A stretch of 64,000 nucleotides of DNA from FEN-1219 sp963817615. GTDB taxonomy: Bacteria > Pseudomonadota > Gammaproteobacteria > Steroidobacterales > Rariloculaceae. Under the pieces are notes generated by a model that saw nothing but the letters and a program-made list of their open reading frames with translations, was not told the DNA's origin and did no database searches. A program made the position numbers and the translations under genes. The stretch covers positions 1,178,001-1,242,000 of the forward strand of contig CAWFPH010000002.1 of NCBI GenBank assembly GCA_963817615.1. The letters run 5' to 3'. Positions 8,243-17,347 of this stretch are shown here, in pieces; within the stretch, counting starts at the first letter, position 1, and each line of letters opens with the position of its first letter.

Positions 8243-11179
8243 TTGCTCGGTACCGTTTCGAACCTCATGACCGGCGTGTTCGGCAGCCGCAACCAGCGGC
8301 TGCTCAAGCGTTATGGCGTCCTCGTCGCTGCGGCCAACGCGCTGGAGCCTGCACTGACCGCGCTTTCGGACGACGAGCTGCGTGCGAAGACGGATGAGCT
8401 CAAGAAGCGGTATGCGGAGAGCCCGGATCTCGACGAGCTGCTTCCCGAGGCGTTCGCCGTGGTACGGGAAGCCGCTCGGCGCACGCTCAAGATGCGCCAC
8501 TTCGACGTTCAGTTGATCGGTGGCATCGCGCTACACCAGGGCAAGATCGCCGAGATGCGCACCGGTGAAGGCAAAACGCTGGTCGCAACGCTCGCGGCCT
8601 ACCTGAATGCATTGACCGGCCGCGGTGTGCACGTCGTCACCGTCAACGAATACCTTGCGCAGCGCGATGCGGACTGGATGGCGCCCGTCTACCGCTTCCT
8701 GGGACTCGAGGTCGCCGTCATCAAGAGCAACCAGCCCGTGGAGGAGAAGCGCCGCGCCTATGCAGCGGACGTCACCTATGGGACGAACAACGAGTTCGGA
8801 TTCGACTATCTCCGCGACAATCTTTCGTTTCGTTCCGAGGACCGCGTTCAGCGCAGCTTGGTTTATGCGATCGTCGATGAGGTCGATTCGATTTTGATCG
8901 ACGAGGCGCGCACGCCGCTGATCATCTCCGGGCGCTCCGAGGAAAGTACCGAGCTGTACGTCCGCATCAACCAGCTGATTCCGTCTCTCAAGCTGCATAA
9001 GCCGCCGGCCGGCAAGGCGAACGACGAGATCGAGACGAATCAGGTCGAGCTGATCGACGTGAAGGGCAAATCCTTAGGCACGATGTCGACCGGCGCGGCT
9101 CTGGCGAAGGCGAAGGACGGCGGGTTCCACCTGATCGAGGTCGACGCCGACGCAAAGCCCTCCCGCGCGCAATTGATCGTTCCCGGCGACTACACGATCG
9201 ATGAGAAGGCGAAGCAGGCACACCTCACCGAGGAGGGCCACGAGCACGTCGAGCGCCTGTTCATGAAGGCGGGTCTATTGACGCCGGGCGAGAGCCTCTA
9301 CGACCCGTCGAACATACGGCTGATGCATCACCTGACGGCCGCGCTGCGGGCTCACGGGCTGTTCAAACGTGAGGTGGACTACATCGTACGCGAGGGCGAG
9401 GTCATCATCGTCGACGAGTTCACGGGCCGCACGATGATCGGCCGCCGGTGGTCGGACGGTTTGCATCAAGCCGTCGAGGCGAAGGAGGGCGTTCAGGTCA
9501 AAGAGGAGAACCAGACCGTCGCCTCGATCACGTTTCAGAATTACTTCCGCATGTACGGCAAGCTCGCGGGCATGACGGGCACGGCCGACACCGAGGCCTA
9601 CGAGTTCCAGCAGATCTACGGGCTCGAGGTGGTCGTGATTCCCACCCACAAGAAGATGGTTCGCGACGACGCCCCGGATCTCGTTTATCTCACGGCTAAG
9701 GACAAGTTCGACGCCATCATTCAGGACATCGAGGATTGCCACACGCGCGGTCAGCCCGTGCTCGTGGGGACCACGTCGATCGAGACCTCGGAGTTTCTGT
9801 CGGGACTCCTGAAGCAGCACAAGATTCCGCACCAAGTTCTGAACGCCAAGTACCACGAGCGTGAAGCCGAGATCATCGTGCAGGCCGGTCGACCGGGCAC
9901 CGTGACGATTGCAACCAATATGGCGGGCCGCGGTACCGATATCGTGCTCGGCGGCAACCTGGCCGCCGAGCGGACGAAGATCGAGGCTGCGGACGAACTG
10001 AAGATCGAGCAGCTCGAGGAGGACTGGAAGGGTCGTCACGCCAAAGTCATCGAGATGGGCGGTCTGCATATCATCGGCACCGAGCGTCACGAGTCGCGCC
10101 GCATCGACAACCAGCTGCGAGGTCGTTCGGGCCGGCAGGGCGACCCGGGCTCGAGCCGGTTCTACCTCTCGCTCGAGGACAACCTGATGCGCATTTTCGG
10201 GGATCCTGAGCGCATCAAGAGGCTTCTGTCGCGCGCCGGCATGAAAGAGGGCGAGGCAATCGAAAGCAAATTGCTGTCGCGCCAAATCGAGCGCGCGCAG
10301 CGCAAGGTCGAGGCCCACAACTTCGACATCCGCAAACAGCTGCTCGAATACGACGACGTGGCGAACGATCAGCGCAAGGTCGTGTACCAGCAGCGGGCCG
10401 AGCTCATGGACGCGCAGGACATCGCCGACGCGGTTCGCGCGATTCGGGGCGAGGTCGTGAATCAGCTGATCAACGAGTACGTGCCCCCGCAAAGCGTGGA
10501 GGAGCTTTGGGACAAGGAAGGCTTGAGCAAAGGGCTCGAGCGCGAGTTCGGGCTGCACCTCGATATCAACAAGGTGCTCGAGACGGATCAGACCGTGGAC
10601 GAAAACGGCCTACGGAATTTGATCGTCGAGCGCGTCGAGCAAGATTACGACGCGAAAGGGGCGGAAATCGGCTCCGCCGTGATGCGCGAGCTCGAGAAGG
10701 GCGTGATGCTGCGTCAGCTCGATCTACATTGGAAGGAGCACATCGCCGCGCTCGACTACTTGCGCCAAGGGATCCACCTGCGCGGTTACGCGCAGCGCAA
10801 CCCGAAGCAAGAGTACAAACGGGAAGCCTTCGAGATGTTCAGCTCCATGCTCGATCGCGTGAAGCATGACACGATCAGCATTCTATCGAAGGTGCAGATA
10901 CGCCGACCGGAGGACGTCCAGGCGGTCGAACCCGAAGCGCCGGATCCCCGTACGCTGCGCTTTCAGCATGCGGATGCGCCGTCGCTGACGGCGCCGCCCC
11001 CGCCGCCTTCGCCGTCGCCGCGGCCCGGTGCCTCGCCCGCGGGTGTGGGTCTACGTCCAGCTCCGGAGCCCGAGCCGGTGGCCCCGTACGTGCGCGAGCA
11101 GCCGAAGGTGGGGCGCAACCAGCCTTGTCCCTGCGGTTCCGGGAAGAAATACAAGCAGTGCCACGGCCGTCTGAGCTGA
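8243..11179 (+). CDS. secA: Protein translocase subunit SecA
   Basis: ATPase motor of the Sec preprotein export pathway, acting at SecYEG. The 978-residue product is full length. Walker A reads MRTGEGKTLVATLAAYL, the Walker B/DEVD region is VDEVDSILIDEARTPLIISG, the second helicase domain contains TNMAGRGTDIVLGGN and QLRGRSGRQGDPG, and a proline-rich linker leads to the zinc-binding SecB/lipid-interacting tail CPCGSGKKYKQCHG. I use the TTG at 8243 because AAGGAAA precedes it at good spacing and it gives MLGTVSNLMTGVFGSRN, close to the E. coli N-terminus. The in-frame ATG at 8267 is the alternative. mutT follows after four bases. Confidence 0.97.
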   Translation: MLGTVSNLMTGVFGSRNQRLLKRYGVLVAAANALEPALTALSDDELRAKTDELKKRYAESPDLDELLPEAFAVVREAARRTLKMRHFDVQLIGGIALHQGKIAEMRTGEGKTLVATLAAYLNALTGRGVHVVTVNEYLAQRDADWMAPVYRFLGLEVAVIKSNQPVEEKRRAYAADVTYGTNNEFGFDYLRDNLSFRSEDRVQRSLVYAIVDEVDSILIDEARTPLIISGRSEESTELYVRINQLIPSLKLHKPPAGKANDEIETNQVELIDVKGKSLGTMSTGAALAKAKDGGFHLIEVDADAKPSRAQLIVPGDYTIDEKAKQAHLTEEGHEHVERLFMKAGLLTPGESLYDPSNIRLMHHLTAALRAHGLFKREVDYIVREGEVIIVDEFTGRTMIGRRWSDGLHQAVEAKEGVQVKEENQTVASITFQNYFRMYGKLAGMTGTADTEAYEFQQIYGLEVVVIPTHKKMVRDDAPDLVYLTAKDKFDAIIQDIEDCHTRGQPVLVGTTSIETSEFLSGLLKQHKIPHQVLNAKYHEREAEIIVQAGRPGTVTIATNMAGRGTDIVLGGNLAAERTKIEAADELKIEQLEEDWKGRHAKVIEMGGLHIIGTERHESRRIDNQLRGRSGRQGDPGSSRFYLSLEDNLMRIFGDPERIKRLLSRAGMKEGEAIESKLLSRQIERAQRKVEAHNFDIRKQLLEYDDVANDQRKVVYQQRAELMDAQDIADAVRAIRGEVVNQLINEYVPPQSVEELWDKEGLSKGLEREFGLHLDINKVLETDQTVDENGLRNLIVERVEQDYDAKGAEIGSAVMRELEKGVMLRQLDLHWKEHIAALDYLRQGIHLRGYAQRNPKQEYKREAFEMFSSMLDRVKHDTISILSKVQIRRPEDVQAVEPEAPDPRTLRFQHADAPSLTAPPPPPSPSPRPGASPAGVGLRPAPEPEPVAPYVREQPKVGRNQPCPCGSGKKYKQCHGRLS

Positions 11180-11183
11180 CCCC

Positions 11184-11618
11184 GTGATCGTGGTCACCGA
11201 CGTGCTCGTCGGCGTGATCGGCGATGCACAGGGCCGTTGGCTCGCAAACCGCCGTCGTCCCGGCACTCACATGGCGGGCTTCTGGGAGTTCCCGGGCGGC
11301 AAGCGGATGGCGGGCGAGACCCGCCGCGCCGCACTGCAGCGCGAGCTTGCGGAGGAGCTCGGCATCGAAGTCCGCGCAGCGGAGCCGCTTCTCGAAATCG
11401 TGCACGAATACCCCGAGAAGACGGTGCGTCTGGACGTGTGGCGGGTGCTGGAATATTGCGGTGCACCGGAGGCTAAGGAAGGCCAGGAGCTGCGCTGGGT
11501 CACCGTCTCACAGCTCGAGGAGCTGCCATTCCTACCGGCCGACCGGCCCATCCTGGCAGCGCTCGCCGGGTTGCGCCCGGCGGATCAGCAGAGCGCGAGC
11601 CAGAAATGCACGTCCTGA
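11184..11618 (+). CDS. mutT: 8-oxo-dGTP diphosphatase MutT (Nudix hydrolase)
   Basis: A 144-residue Nudix enzyme that removes oxidised dGTP from the nucleotide pool. It has the family-typical WEFPGGK and a perfect Nudix box, G-x5-E-x7-REL-x-EE-L-G-I (GGKRMAGE ... RELAEELGI). The start is GTG, four bases after secA. secA-mutT adjacency is common in gammaproteobacteria. Its last 34 bases overlap the 3' end of convergent zapD, so the two genes share coding sequence on opposite strands. Confidence 0.93.
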   Translation: MIVVTDVLVGVIGDAQGRWLANRRRPGTHMAGFWEFPGGKRMAGETRRAALQRELAEELGIEVRAAEPLLEIVHEYPEKTVRLDVWRVLEYCGAPEAKEGQELRWVTVSQLEELPFLPADRPILAALAGLRPADQQSASQKCTS

Positions 11619-12385
11619 TTGAGCTGCACCGGGCGGGCGTCGACGCCGCGCCACCGCAGGAATCGCACCGTTACGCGGTGCTGTCCGGCGCTGATCTCCG
11701 GAAAGATTCCGGCGCCCATCGGCAGCAGCACGCGCACTAGGTTCAACTGCTCGCTGCGCTCGAAGCTCTGTTGATGAAAGCCGCTGACTGCGACGCTCTC
11801 CGTCGGCTCGGTCGCTTCACGCGTGAGCCACAGCACTTCCGCAACCGCGTCGCAGAGCGGTTTCAAGCGCGCGGTCCAGTCGTCGAGCTGGCGCCGCCGC
11901 TCGCTTCCCGGCAAATGTAACCAGTAGCCATAGTCCGGCAGATCGAACATGCAAGTGCCGCCCGGAATCGCGCTGCGATGGCGAATGGTGCTGAGGAACT
12001 CGCACTCCTTCAGCGGATGGACGAGGTGAGGCCCTGCTTCGGCGAGACTGTTGCGCAAAGATTCGACGCTCTCGAGAAGCCCCGTCAGTCTCGCGGGATC
12101 CACGCCGGGCTGGCTGCGATACCGCAAAAGCAGATCCGCGTGCCGCTCGAGCTCTTTGATCACGTCGGCTCGGACGTCCCCGCGCCCCAAGATCGTCAAA
12201 ATCTCGAGCAAGGCGGCGACCGCCGCCCGTGCGCCGAAGTCCGTCGGCTCGTCCGCGTGGAACAGTGTCTGCTCGTACAGGAATTCGATCCGCAGGAAGG
12301 TGCGCATCCGCTCGGTGAGCGGCTGCTCGAACTTGATCAGCCCTTCATCGCTCGAAGGTGCGGGAAGCTCGGCTGCGGAACTCAT
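11585..12385 (-). CDS. zapD: Cell division protein ZapD
   Basis: FtsZ-associated protein that bundles FtsZ through its C-terminal peptide. The 266-residue product begins MSSAAELPAPSSDEG and enters the family-typical IKFEQPLTERMRTFLRIEFLYEQ, followed by ECEFLSTIRHRSAIPGG and YWLHLP, both recognisable in ZapD. The frame stays open upstream, but only as antisense coaE-region sequence, so the ATG at 12385 is used. It is the last gene of pilB-pilC-pilD-coaE-zapD. The yacG gene that follows zapD in many relatives is absent here, and zapD instead overlaps mutT tail to tail. Confidence 0.93.
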   Translation of the reverse strand: MSSAAELPAPSSDEGLIKFEQPLTERMRTFLRIEFLYEQTLFHADEPTDFGARAAVAALLEILTILGRGDVRADVIKELERHADLLLRYRSQPGVDPARLTGLLESVESLRNSLAEAGPHLVHPLKECEFLSTIRHRSAIPGGTCMFDLPDYGYWLHLPGSERRRQLDDWTARLKPLCDAVAEVLWLTREATEPTESVAVSGFHQQSFERSEQLNLVRVLLPMGAGIFPEISAGQHRVTVRFLRWRGVDARPVQLNQDVHFWLALC

Positions 12386-12423
12386 GGCGCTATTCTGCGC
12401 GTCGATGCGGCGCTCGGCAAACG

Positions 12424-13107
12424 TCAGTTGATTCGCGACAGGCGGCGCGCAAGCTCGAGATAACGTTCGTGCAAGTCGGCGACGCGGCGGCGCGTCGTCT
12501 GCGGATCGCCGCTGTTGTCCAGCACGTCGTCTGCGGCTTGCAGGCGCGTCGGACGATCGGCCTGAGCGGCAAGCATTGCGAGCGCATCCGTGCGCGGGAT
12601 GCCGTCGCGGCGCATCAAGCGTTCCAGTTGCAGAGACTCGGGACAATCGACGACGAGCACTCGATCGACAAGTCGACCGAAATCCGTTTCCACGAGTAGT
12701 GGCACTACGATCAGCGCGTACGGGCCGTCGATTTTCGCCAAGCGCTCGAGCGTGCGCTCGCGGATCAGCGGATGCAGCAGCGTCTCGAGCGTGCGCCGCT
12801 TGTCGGTATCCCGGAACACGACCCTACGCAGCGCGGCGCGATCGAGGTCGCCTCCCGGAGTCATTACGCCGTCGCCGAAGACCGCCCGCACGGCATCCAG
12901 CCCGGGCTCTCCTTGCGCGACGACCTCCCGTGCGATCGCATCCGTGTCGATCAGCCGAGCGCCTCGCTCGGCGAACATCGCGGCGACGGTGGATTTACCG
13001 CTTGCAACGCCGCCGGTCAGGCCGATCGTCAGGACCTTCTGGACCGACGGCGAGCCCGTGCTGGCCGGGGCGGCGGGCGTTGCCGGCGGGTCTGCCGAAT
13101 CCGTCAC
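12424..13107 (-). CDS. coaE: Dephospho-CoA kinase CoaE
   Basis: Catalyses the last step of coenzyme A synthesis, phosphorylation of dephospho-CoA. The P-loop reads IGLTGGVASGKSTVA, followed by the DTDAIAREVV substrate-binding block and the lid segment VDCPESLQLERLMRRDG. The GTG at 13107 gives 227 residues and begins two bases after the pilD stop, consistent with coupling. The N-terminal roughly 20 residues before the first beta strand are proline/alanine-rich and longer than usual, but the next codons offer no better start (the valine before QKVLTIG is GTC). Confidence 0.92.
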   Translation of the reverse strand: MTDSADPPATPAAPASTGSPSVQKVLTIGLTGGVASGKSTVAAMFAERGARLIDTDAIAREVVAQGEPGLDAVRAVFGDGVMTPGGDLDRAALRRVVFRDTDKRRTLETLLHPLIRERTLERLAKIDGPYALIVVPLLVETDFGRLVDRVLVVDCPESLQLERLMRRDGIPRTDALAMLAAQADRPTRLQAADDVLDNSGDPQTTRRRVADLHERYLELARRLSRIN

Positions 13108-13109
13108 CG

Positions 13110-13985
13110 TCAGTGCTGCACCAGCCCGTAAAGGGCGTTCAGCCGATCGCCCCACAGGAGCGTGACCCAGCCCGCCGCTGCGAGGTAAGGCCCGAAGGGG
13201 ATGGGCGCGTGGCGCGACCGGCCGCCGAACAGGATCAACGCCACTCCGACCACCGTGCCGACGACGGCGGACAGCAGGATCACCAGCGGCAGTTGCTGCC
13301 AGCCGACCCATGCGCCGATCGCCGCCAGCAGCTTGAAATCACCGTAGCCCATTCCTTCCTTGCCAGTGGCTAGCTTGAAGAGCTGATAGACGAGCCAGAG
13401 GCTCATGTAGCCGGCCGCGGCGCCGATTACGCTCGAGCGCAAATCCGCGAAAGGCGAATGCGGCCACAGCGCGAGCAAGAGACCCGCCCAGAGCAGCGGC
13501 AGCGTGAGCGAATCGGGCAGCAGCTGTCGATCCAGGTCGATCAACGTGAGCGCAACCAAGGTCCATGTGAAGCCCAACGCGGCCGCGGTTTGCAGGGTGG
13601 CTCCGAATTGGTACGCCACTGTGAGTGCCAACAGCGCCGCAAGCGCCTCCACGACCGGATAGCGCGGAGAAATCCTCGCCCCGCAGCCCGCGCAGCGGCC
13701 GCGCAGCAACATGAAGCTCAGCACGGGGACGTTATGGCGGGCTGCCACCCGCCGACCGCAGGCCGGACATGCGGACGGCGGCCACCATAGATTGAATCGG
13801 CCGGTACCGGTCTGCGGTGGCGCTGCGACCGCATCCCGCTGGAAACGTGCGCATTCGTCCCGCCATGCGAGATCCATCATGATCGGCACGCGATACGCCA
13901 CCACGTTCAGGAAGCTGCCGACCACGAGCCCGAGGAGCCCGATCACGATGAATAATGCGGCAGGCCAGATCTCGAAGATTTCCAC
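13110..13985 (-). CDS. pilD: Type IV prepilin peptidase / N-methyltransferase PilD
   Basis: Inner-membrane aspartic protease that cleaves the leader of prepilins and methylates the new N-terminus. The 291-residue product has the cytoplasmic zinc-type tetracysteine pattern C73-x2-C76 and C98-x2-C101. Multiple membrane segments carry the two catalytic aspartates, one in TLIDLDRQLLPD and one in the GxGD-type motif GMGYGDFKLL. Its substrates (PilA and the second pilin at 19124) are encoded 6 kb away. It is co-directional with pilC and coaE. Confidence 0.96.
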   Translation of the reverse strand: MEIFEIWPAALFIVIGLLGLVVGSFLNVVAYRVPIMMDLAWRDECARFQRDAVAAPPQTGTGRFNLWWPPSACPACGRRVAARHNVPVLSFMLLRGRCAGCGARISPRYPVVEALAALLALTVAYQFGATLQTAAALGFTWTLVALTLIDLDRQLLPDSLTLPLLWAGLLLALWPHSPFADLRSSVIGAAAGYMSLWLVYQLFKLATGKEGMGYGDFKLLAAIGAWVGWQQLPLVILLSAVVGTVVGVALILFGGRSRHAPIPFGPYLAAAGWVTLLWGDRLNALYGLVQH

Positions 13986-14086
13986 GCTGCAAATTCGAGT
14001 CTGAGACTAGAGGTCTATTGTCTGCGACGATGCCGGCCGATGCCAGCACGCGACGGTCGAAAGCCAAACGAGAAGCGGCCCGTCGA

Positions 14087-15304
14087 TCAGACCACGGAAC
14101 CCATCTTGAAGATCGGCAAATACATCGCGATGACGAGACCACCGACGAGCACGCCCAAGATCGCCATAATCAACGGCTCGAGCAAGCTCGACATGCTGTC
14201 GACCGCGTTATCGACCTCTTCTTCATAGAAGTCGGCGACTTTCGCCGACATCGTATCGAGCGAACCCGATTCCTCGCCGACGGCGATCATCTGGTTGACC
14301 ATGTTCGGGAAGAGATCCGTGTTCTCCATGGCGCGCTGCAGCCGCTGACCGGTCGCGACCTCGTCGCGCATCCTGAGCACGGCGGTCTCGTAGACGATGT
14401 TGCCGGTGGCGCCTGCGACCGACGTCAAGGCCTCGACGAGCGGCACGCCGGCGGCAAACGTAGTCGACAGTGTGCGCGCGTAACGCGCGATTGCCGATTT
14501 GTTCAAGATCATGCCGATGATCGGGATCCTGAGTATCGCTCGATCGACGAAGTGCTGCACCGCGCGGTTGCGCTTCTTCGCGTACAAGAAGCCCATGATC
14601 CCGCCGACGATCAGCAGCAGCAGCAACCAGCCGGTCGTGCGGACGAAGTTCGATATGTCGATCACGAAACGCGTGAAGGCGGGGAGATCTGCGCCGAATC
14701 CCTTGAACAATGATTCGAACTCGGGAATGACGTAGATCATCAGGATGGCCGTCACGACGATGGCGACCACCACGACGGCGGCGGGGTAGAACAGCGCTTT
14801 CTTGACCTTCTTCTTGATGGCTTCCGTCTTTTCTTTGTAAGTGGCGATCTTATCGAGCAGCGTCTCGAGAGCGCCCGCCTGCTCTCCAGCCGCTACGAGA
14901 TTGACGAACAGGTCATCGAAATAGATCGGATGCTTCGCCAGCGCATCGGCGAGCGCGGTGCCGCCCTCGACGTCGCTCTTGATCGCCAGGATCAGCTTCT
15001 GCATCGCGGGGTTCTCGTGCCCCGCGCCGATGATGTCGAACGATTGCACGAGCGGAATGCCCGCGGTCATCATCGTCGCCATCTGCCGAGAAAAGATTGC
15101 GATATCAGCCGCGGTGACGCGTCCCTGCTTGCGGAACAGCATGCTCTGCTTCCGCACGCGGGTAGGCACGACGCCCTGGCGGCGCAGCTCCGCGCGCAAG
15201 GCGGCTTCGCTTTGCGCGACGACCTTGCCTTTGACTTTCTTCCCGGTGCGGTCGGTGCCTTCCCACGTGAACGGCACCTGAGTCAACGTCGCACTTTGAG
15301 CCAT
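14087..15304 (-). CDS. pilC: Type IV pilus inner-membrane platform protein PilC
   Basis: Polytopic platform protein on which PilB drives pilus assembly. The 405-residue protein shows two repeated GspF/PilC domains, the first with FSRQMATMMTAGIPLVQSFD and the second with YARTLSTTFAAGVPLVEALT, separated by membrane segments around residues 165-240, plus a C-terminal segment ending MYLPIFKMGSVV. GGAGAG precedes the ATG on the minus strand at suitable spacing. pilB ends 64 bases upstream. Confidence 0.96.
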   Translation of the reverse strand: MAQSATLTQVPFTWEGTDRTGKKVKGKVVAQSEAALRAELRRQGVVPTRVRKQSMLFRKQGRVTAADIAIFSRQMATMMTAGIPLVQSFDIIGAGHENPAMQKLILAIKSDVEGGTALADALAKHPIYFDDLFVNLVAAGEQAGALETLLDKIATYKEKTEAIKKKVKKALFYPAAVVVVAIVVTAILMIYVIPEFESLFKGFGADLPAFTRFVIDISNFVRTTGWLLLLLIVGGIMGFLYAKKRNRAVQHFVDRAILRIPIIGMILNKSAIARYARTLSTTFAAGVPLVEALTSVAGATGNIVYETAVLRMRDEVATGQRLQRAMENTDLFPNMVNQMIAVGEESGSLDTMSAKVADFYEEEVDNAVDSMSSLLEPLIMAILGVLVGGLVIAMYLPIFKMGSVV

Positions 15305-15368
15305 GGGTCAGTCTCTCCAGCGATGAGGTGCTCGTCGCAGCAGCGCGAGCGCCGAATGGCATTCGACC

Positions 15369-17090
15369 TCAGTCGATTGTAACCCTGTTGATTTCTTCCA
15401 GACTGGTAATGCCGTCCTTGACTTTTCGCAATCCGGAATGGCGCAGGTCGGTCACCCCTTCCTCTTTGGCGTGCGAAGCAATCTGCATCGCATTGCCGCC
15501 TTCCATGATGATGCGGCCGATCGTCTCGGTGCACGGCATGACCTGGTAGATCCCGATGCGGCCCTTGTACCCGTTCGTGCACTGGGTGCAGCCCTTTGCA
15601 TGGAATACCGTAATGCCGGCGTCGATGTCCGCCTCCTGAAAACCTTCTTTCAGCAGCGCCTCGGCGGGAACATCGACCGGCTCCTTGCAGTTGCTGCAGA
15701 GCTTGCGCGCCAGTCTCTGCGCGATGATCAGGCTCACGGAGCTCGCGATCGCATACGGCTTTACGCCCATGTCCACGAGTCGGGTGAGCGTCTTCGGAGC
15801 GTCGTTCGTGTGCAGCGTCGAGAGCACCAGGTGGCCAGTCTGCGCTGCCTTGATGGCGATCTCCGCGGTTTCCAGGTCGCGGACCTCGCCGACCATGATC
15901 ACGTCCGGGTCCTGTCGCAGAAAGGCGCGCAACGCCGACGCGAACGTTAGGCCCACTTTGGGGTTCACGTTGACTTGGTTGATGCCCGGGACGTTGATTT
16001 CGGCGGGGTCTTCCGCGGTCGAGATGTTGCGATCCGCGGTGTTGAGGATGTTGAGGCCCGTATACAGCGACACGGTCTTGCCGCTGCCGGTGGGCCCCGT
16101 CACCAAGATCATGCCGTACGGCTTCGCGAGATTCGCAAGATAGAGCTGCTTTTGCTCTTCCTCGTAGCCGAGCGCATCGATTCCAAGCTGTGCGCTCGTC
16201 GGATCGAGCAACCGGCACACGACCTTTTCGCCGAACAGCGTGGGGCAGGTGTTCACGCGGAAATCGATGGCGCGATTCTTGGACAGCTTCATCTTGATGC
16301 GGCCGTCCTGAGGAATCCGCCGCTCGGCGATGTCGAGGCGCGCCATGACCTTGAGGCGCGCCGACACCTTCATCGAGAGGGCGACGGGCGGACGTGCGAT
16401 CTCATTGAGCACGCCGTCCTGTCGCAAGCGGATACGGTAGTACTTCTCGTACGGCTCGAAGTGAATGTCCGATGCGCCTCGCTTGATTGCGTCCAGCATC
16501 ACCTTGTTGACGAAACGCACGATCGGCGCATCGTCGATCTCCGCGGTGCTGACCTCGCCCCCGAGATCCTCGTCGCCCGCGCTGACCTCGAGATTCTCGA
16601 GATCGAAATCGTCTTCCTCGAAGTTCGACATCGACGTATCGACGGCTTCGATCGCGCGGCCGACGCGCGCATCGAGCTTGTCTTGCTCCACGACCACGGG
16701 CTCGACGCGGAGCGTCGTCTGGAACTTGATCTCGTCGAGCGCCTGCAAGTTGGTCGGATCGCAGACCGCGATATACAAGCGCTTGCCGCGCTGCAGCAAC
16801 GGCAGGATTCGGTGTTTCTGCAGCAGCTTCTCGTCGACGAGTTTCACGACGTCGAGATCGAGGTCTACGGCATCGAGGTCGAGCAGCGGGACACCGAACT
16901 CGTGCGCGGCCGCAATGGCGATCTGGCGGGGATCCCCGAGCCGGTTGGCGACCAAATGCGGCACGAGATGGGCGCTCTTGCCGTTGATCGCCTCGAGGGC
17001 GGCCATCAGGTCCGCCTCGGACACGACACCGTCCTGTACGAGCCGACGAGGCAGGCCAGTCAGCGGACCTTGGGTTGCGGTGGCGGCCAT
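15369..17090 (-). CDS. pilB: Type IV pilus assembly ATPase PilB
   Basis: Hexameric extension ATPase (GspE/PulE family). The 573-residue product has an N-terminal MshEN-type domain (TGLPRRLVQDGVVSEADL onward), which in this family can bind c-di-GMP. It also has Walker A GPTGSGKTVSLYTGL, Asp and Walker B boxes (RAFLRQDPDVIMVGE) and His box HLVLSTLHTND. The zinc tetracysteine region is CSNCKEP ... CTQC. With a c-di-GMP riboswitch elsewhere in the window, an MshEN c-di-GMP site would be relevant, but I only infer it from the family. A TTGACA box lies upstream at 17161-17166. Confidence 0.96.
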   Translation of the reverse strand: MAATATQGPLTGLPRRLVQDGVVSEADLMAALEAINGKSAHLVPHLVANRLGDPRQIAIAAAHEFGVPLLDLDAVDLDLDVVKLVDEKLLQKHRILPLLQRGKRLYIAVCDPTNLQALDEIKFQTTLRVEPVVVEQDKLDARVGRAIEAVDTSMSNFEEDDFDLENLEVSAGDEDLGGEVSTAEIDDAPIVRFVNKVMLDAIKRGASDIHFEPYEKYYRIRLRQDGVLNEIARPPVALSMKVSARLKVMARLDIAERRIPQDGRIKMKLSKNRAIDFRVNTCPTLFGEKVVCRLLDPTSAQLGIDALGYEEEQKQLYLANLAKPYGMILVTGPTGSGKTVSLYTGLNILNTADRNISTAEDPAEINVPGINQVNVNPKVGLTFASALRAFLRQDPDVIMVGEVRDLETAEIAIKAAQTGHLVLSTLHTNDAPKTLTRLVDMGVKPYAIASSVSLIIAQRLARKLCSNCKEPVDVPAEALLKEGFQEADIDAGITVFHAKGCTQCTNGYKGRIGIYQVMPCTETIGRIIMEGGNAMQIASHAKEEGVTDLRHSGLRKVKDGITSLEEINRVTID

Positions 17091-17137
17091 GAAATGTGGG
17101 GCGGCGGGGCTATCCAGCCTTTACAATAAGCGCCTTA

Positions 17138-17166
17138 CTTTCACCGCTGCTGACCGGGACTGTCAA
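17138..17166 (-). promoter_or_regulatory. Candidate sigma-70 promoter for pilB-pilC-pilD-coaE-zapD
   Basis: On the minus strand, a perfect -35 TTGACA (plus-strand 17161-17166), a 17-base spacer and a weak -10 TGAAAG (17138-17143), about 48 bases ahead of the pilB start. The -35 is convincing and the -10 is not. Confidence 0.35.
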
Positions 17167-17275
17167 CAACACTCTTCTCCTTTTGTGACAGAGATTTAGC
17201 CGGATTCGCCTCGTGCGCAGCTCGTGACTGCCACGCCTGCCGGGGAGCCGCGACCGAGGCCGCCGCGCGATCCGA

Positions 17276-17301
17276 GGCCGCAGGAGGTGGCGCCCAAACG
17301 C
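17276..17301. repeat. 26-nt intergenic repeat, copy 2 (upstream of the GT2 gene)
   Basis: Second copy of the sequence at 8152-8177, differing at four of 26 positions. It sits in the pilB/GT2 divergent intergenic region, 46 bases before the GT2 start. Confidence 0.5.
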
Positions 17302-17347
17302 GGCCGGTAGGCTCTTCGACCCGCCCAAAGGCGGCTAGACTGGCGCA

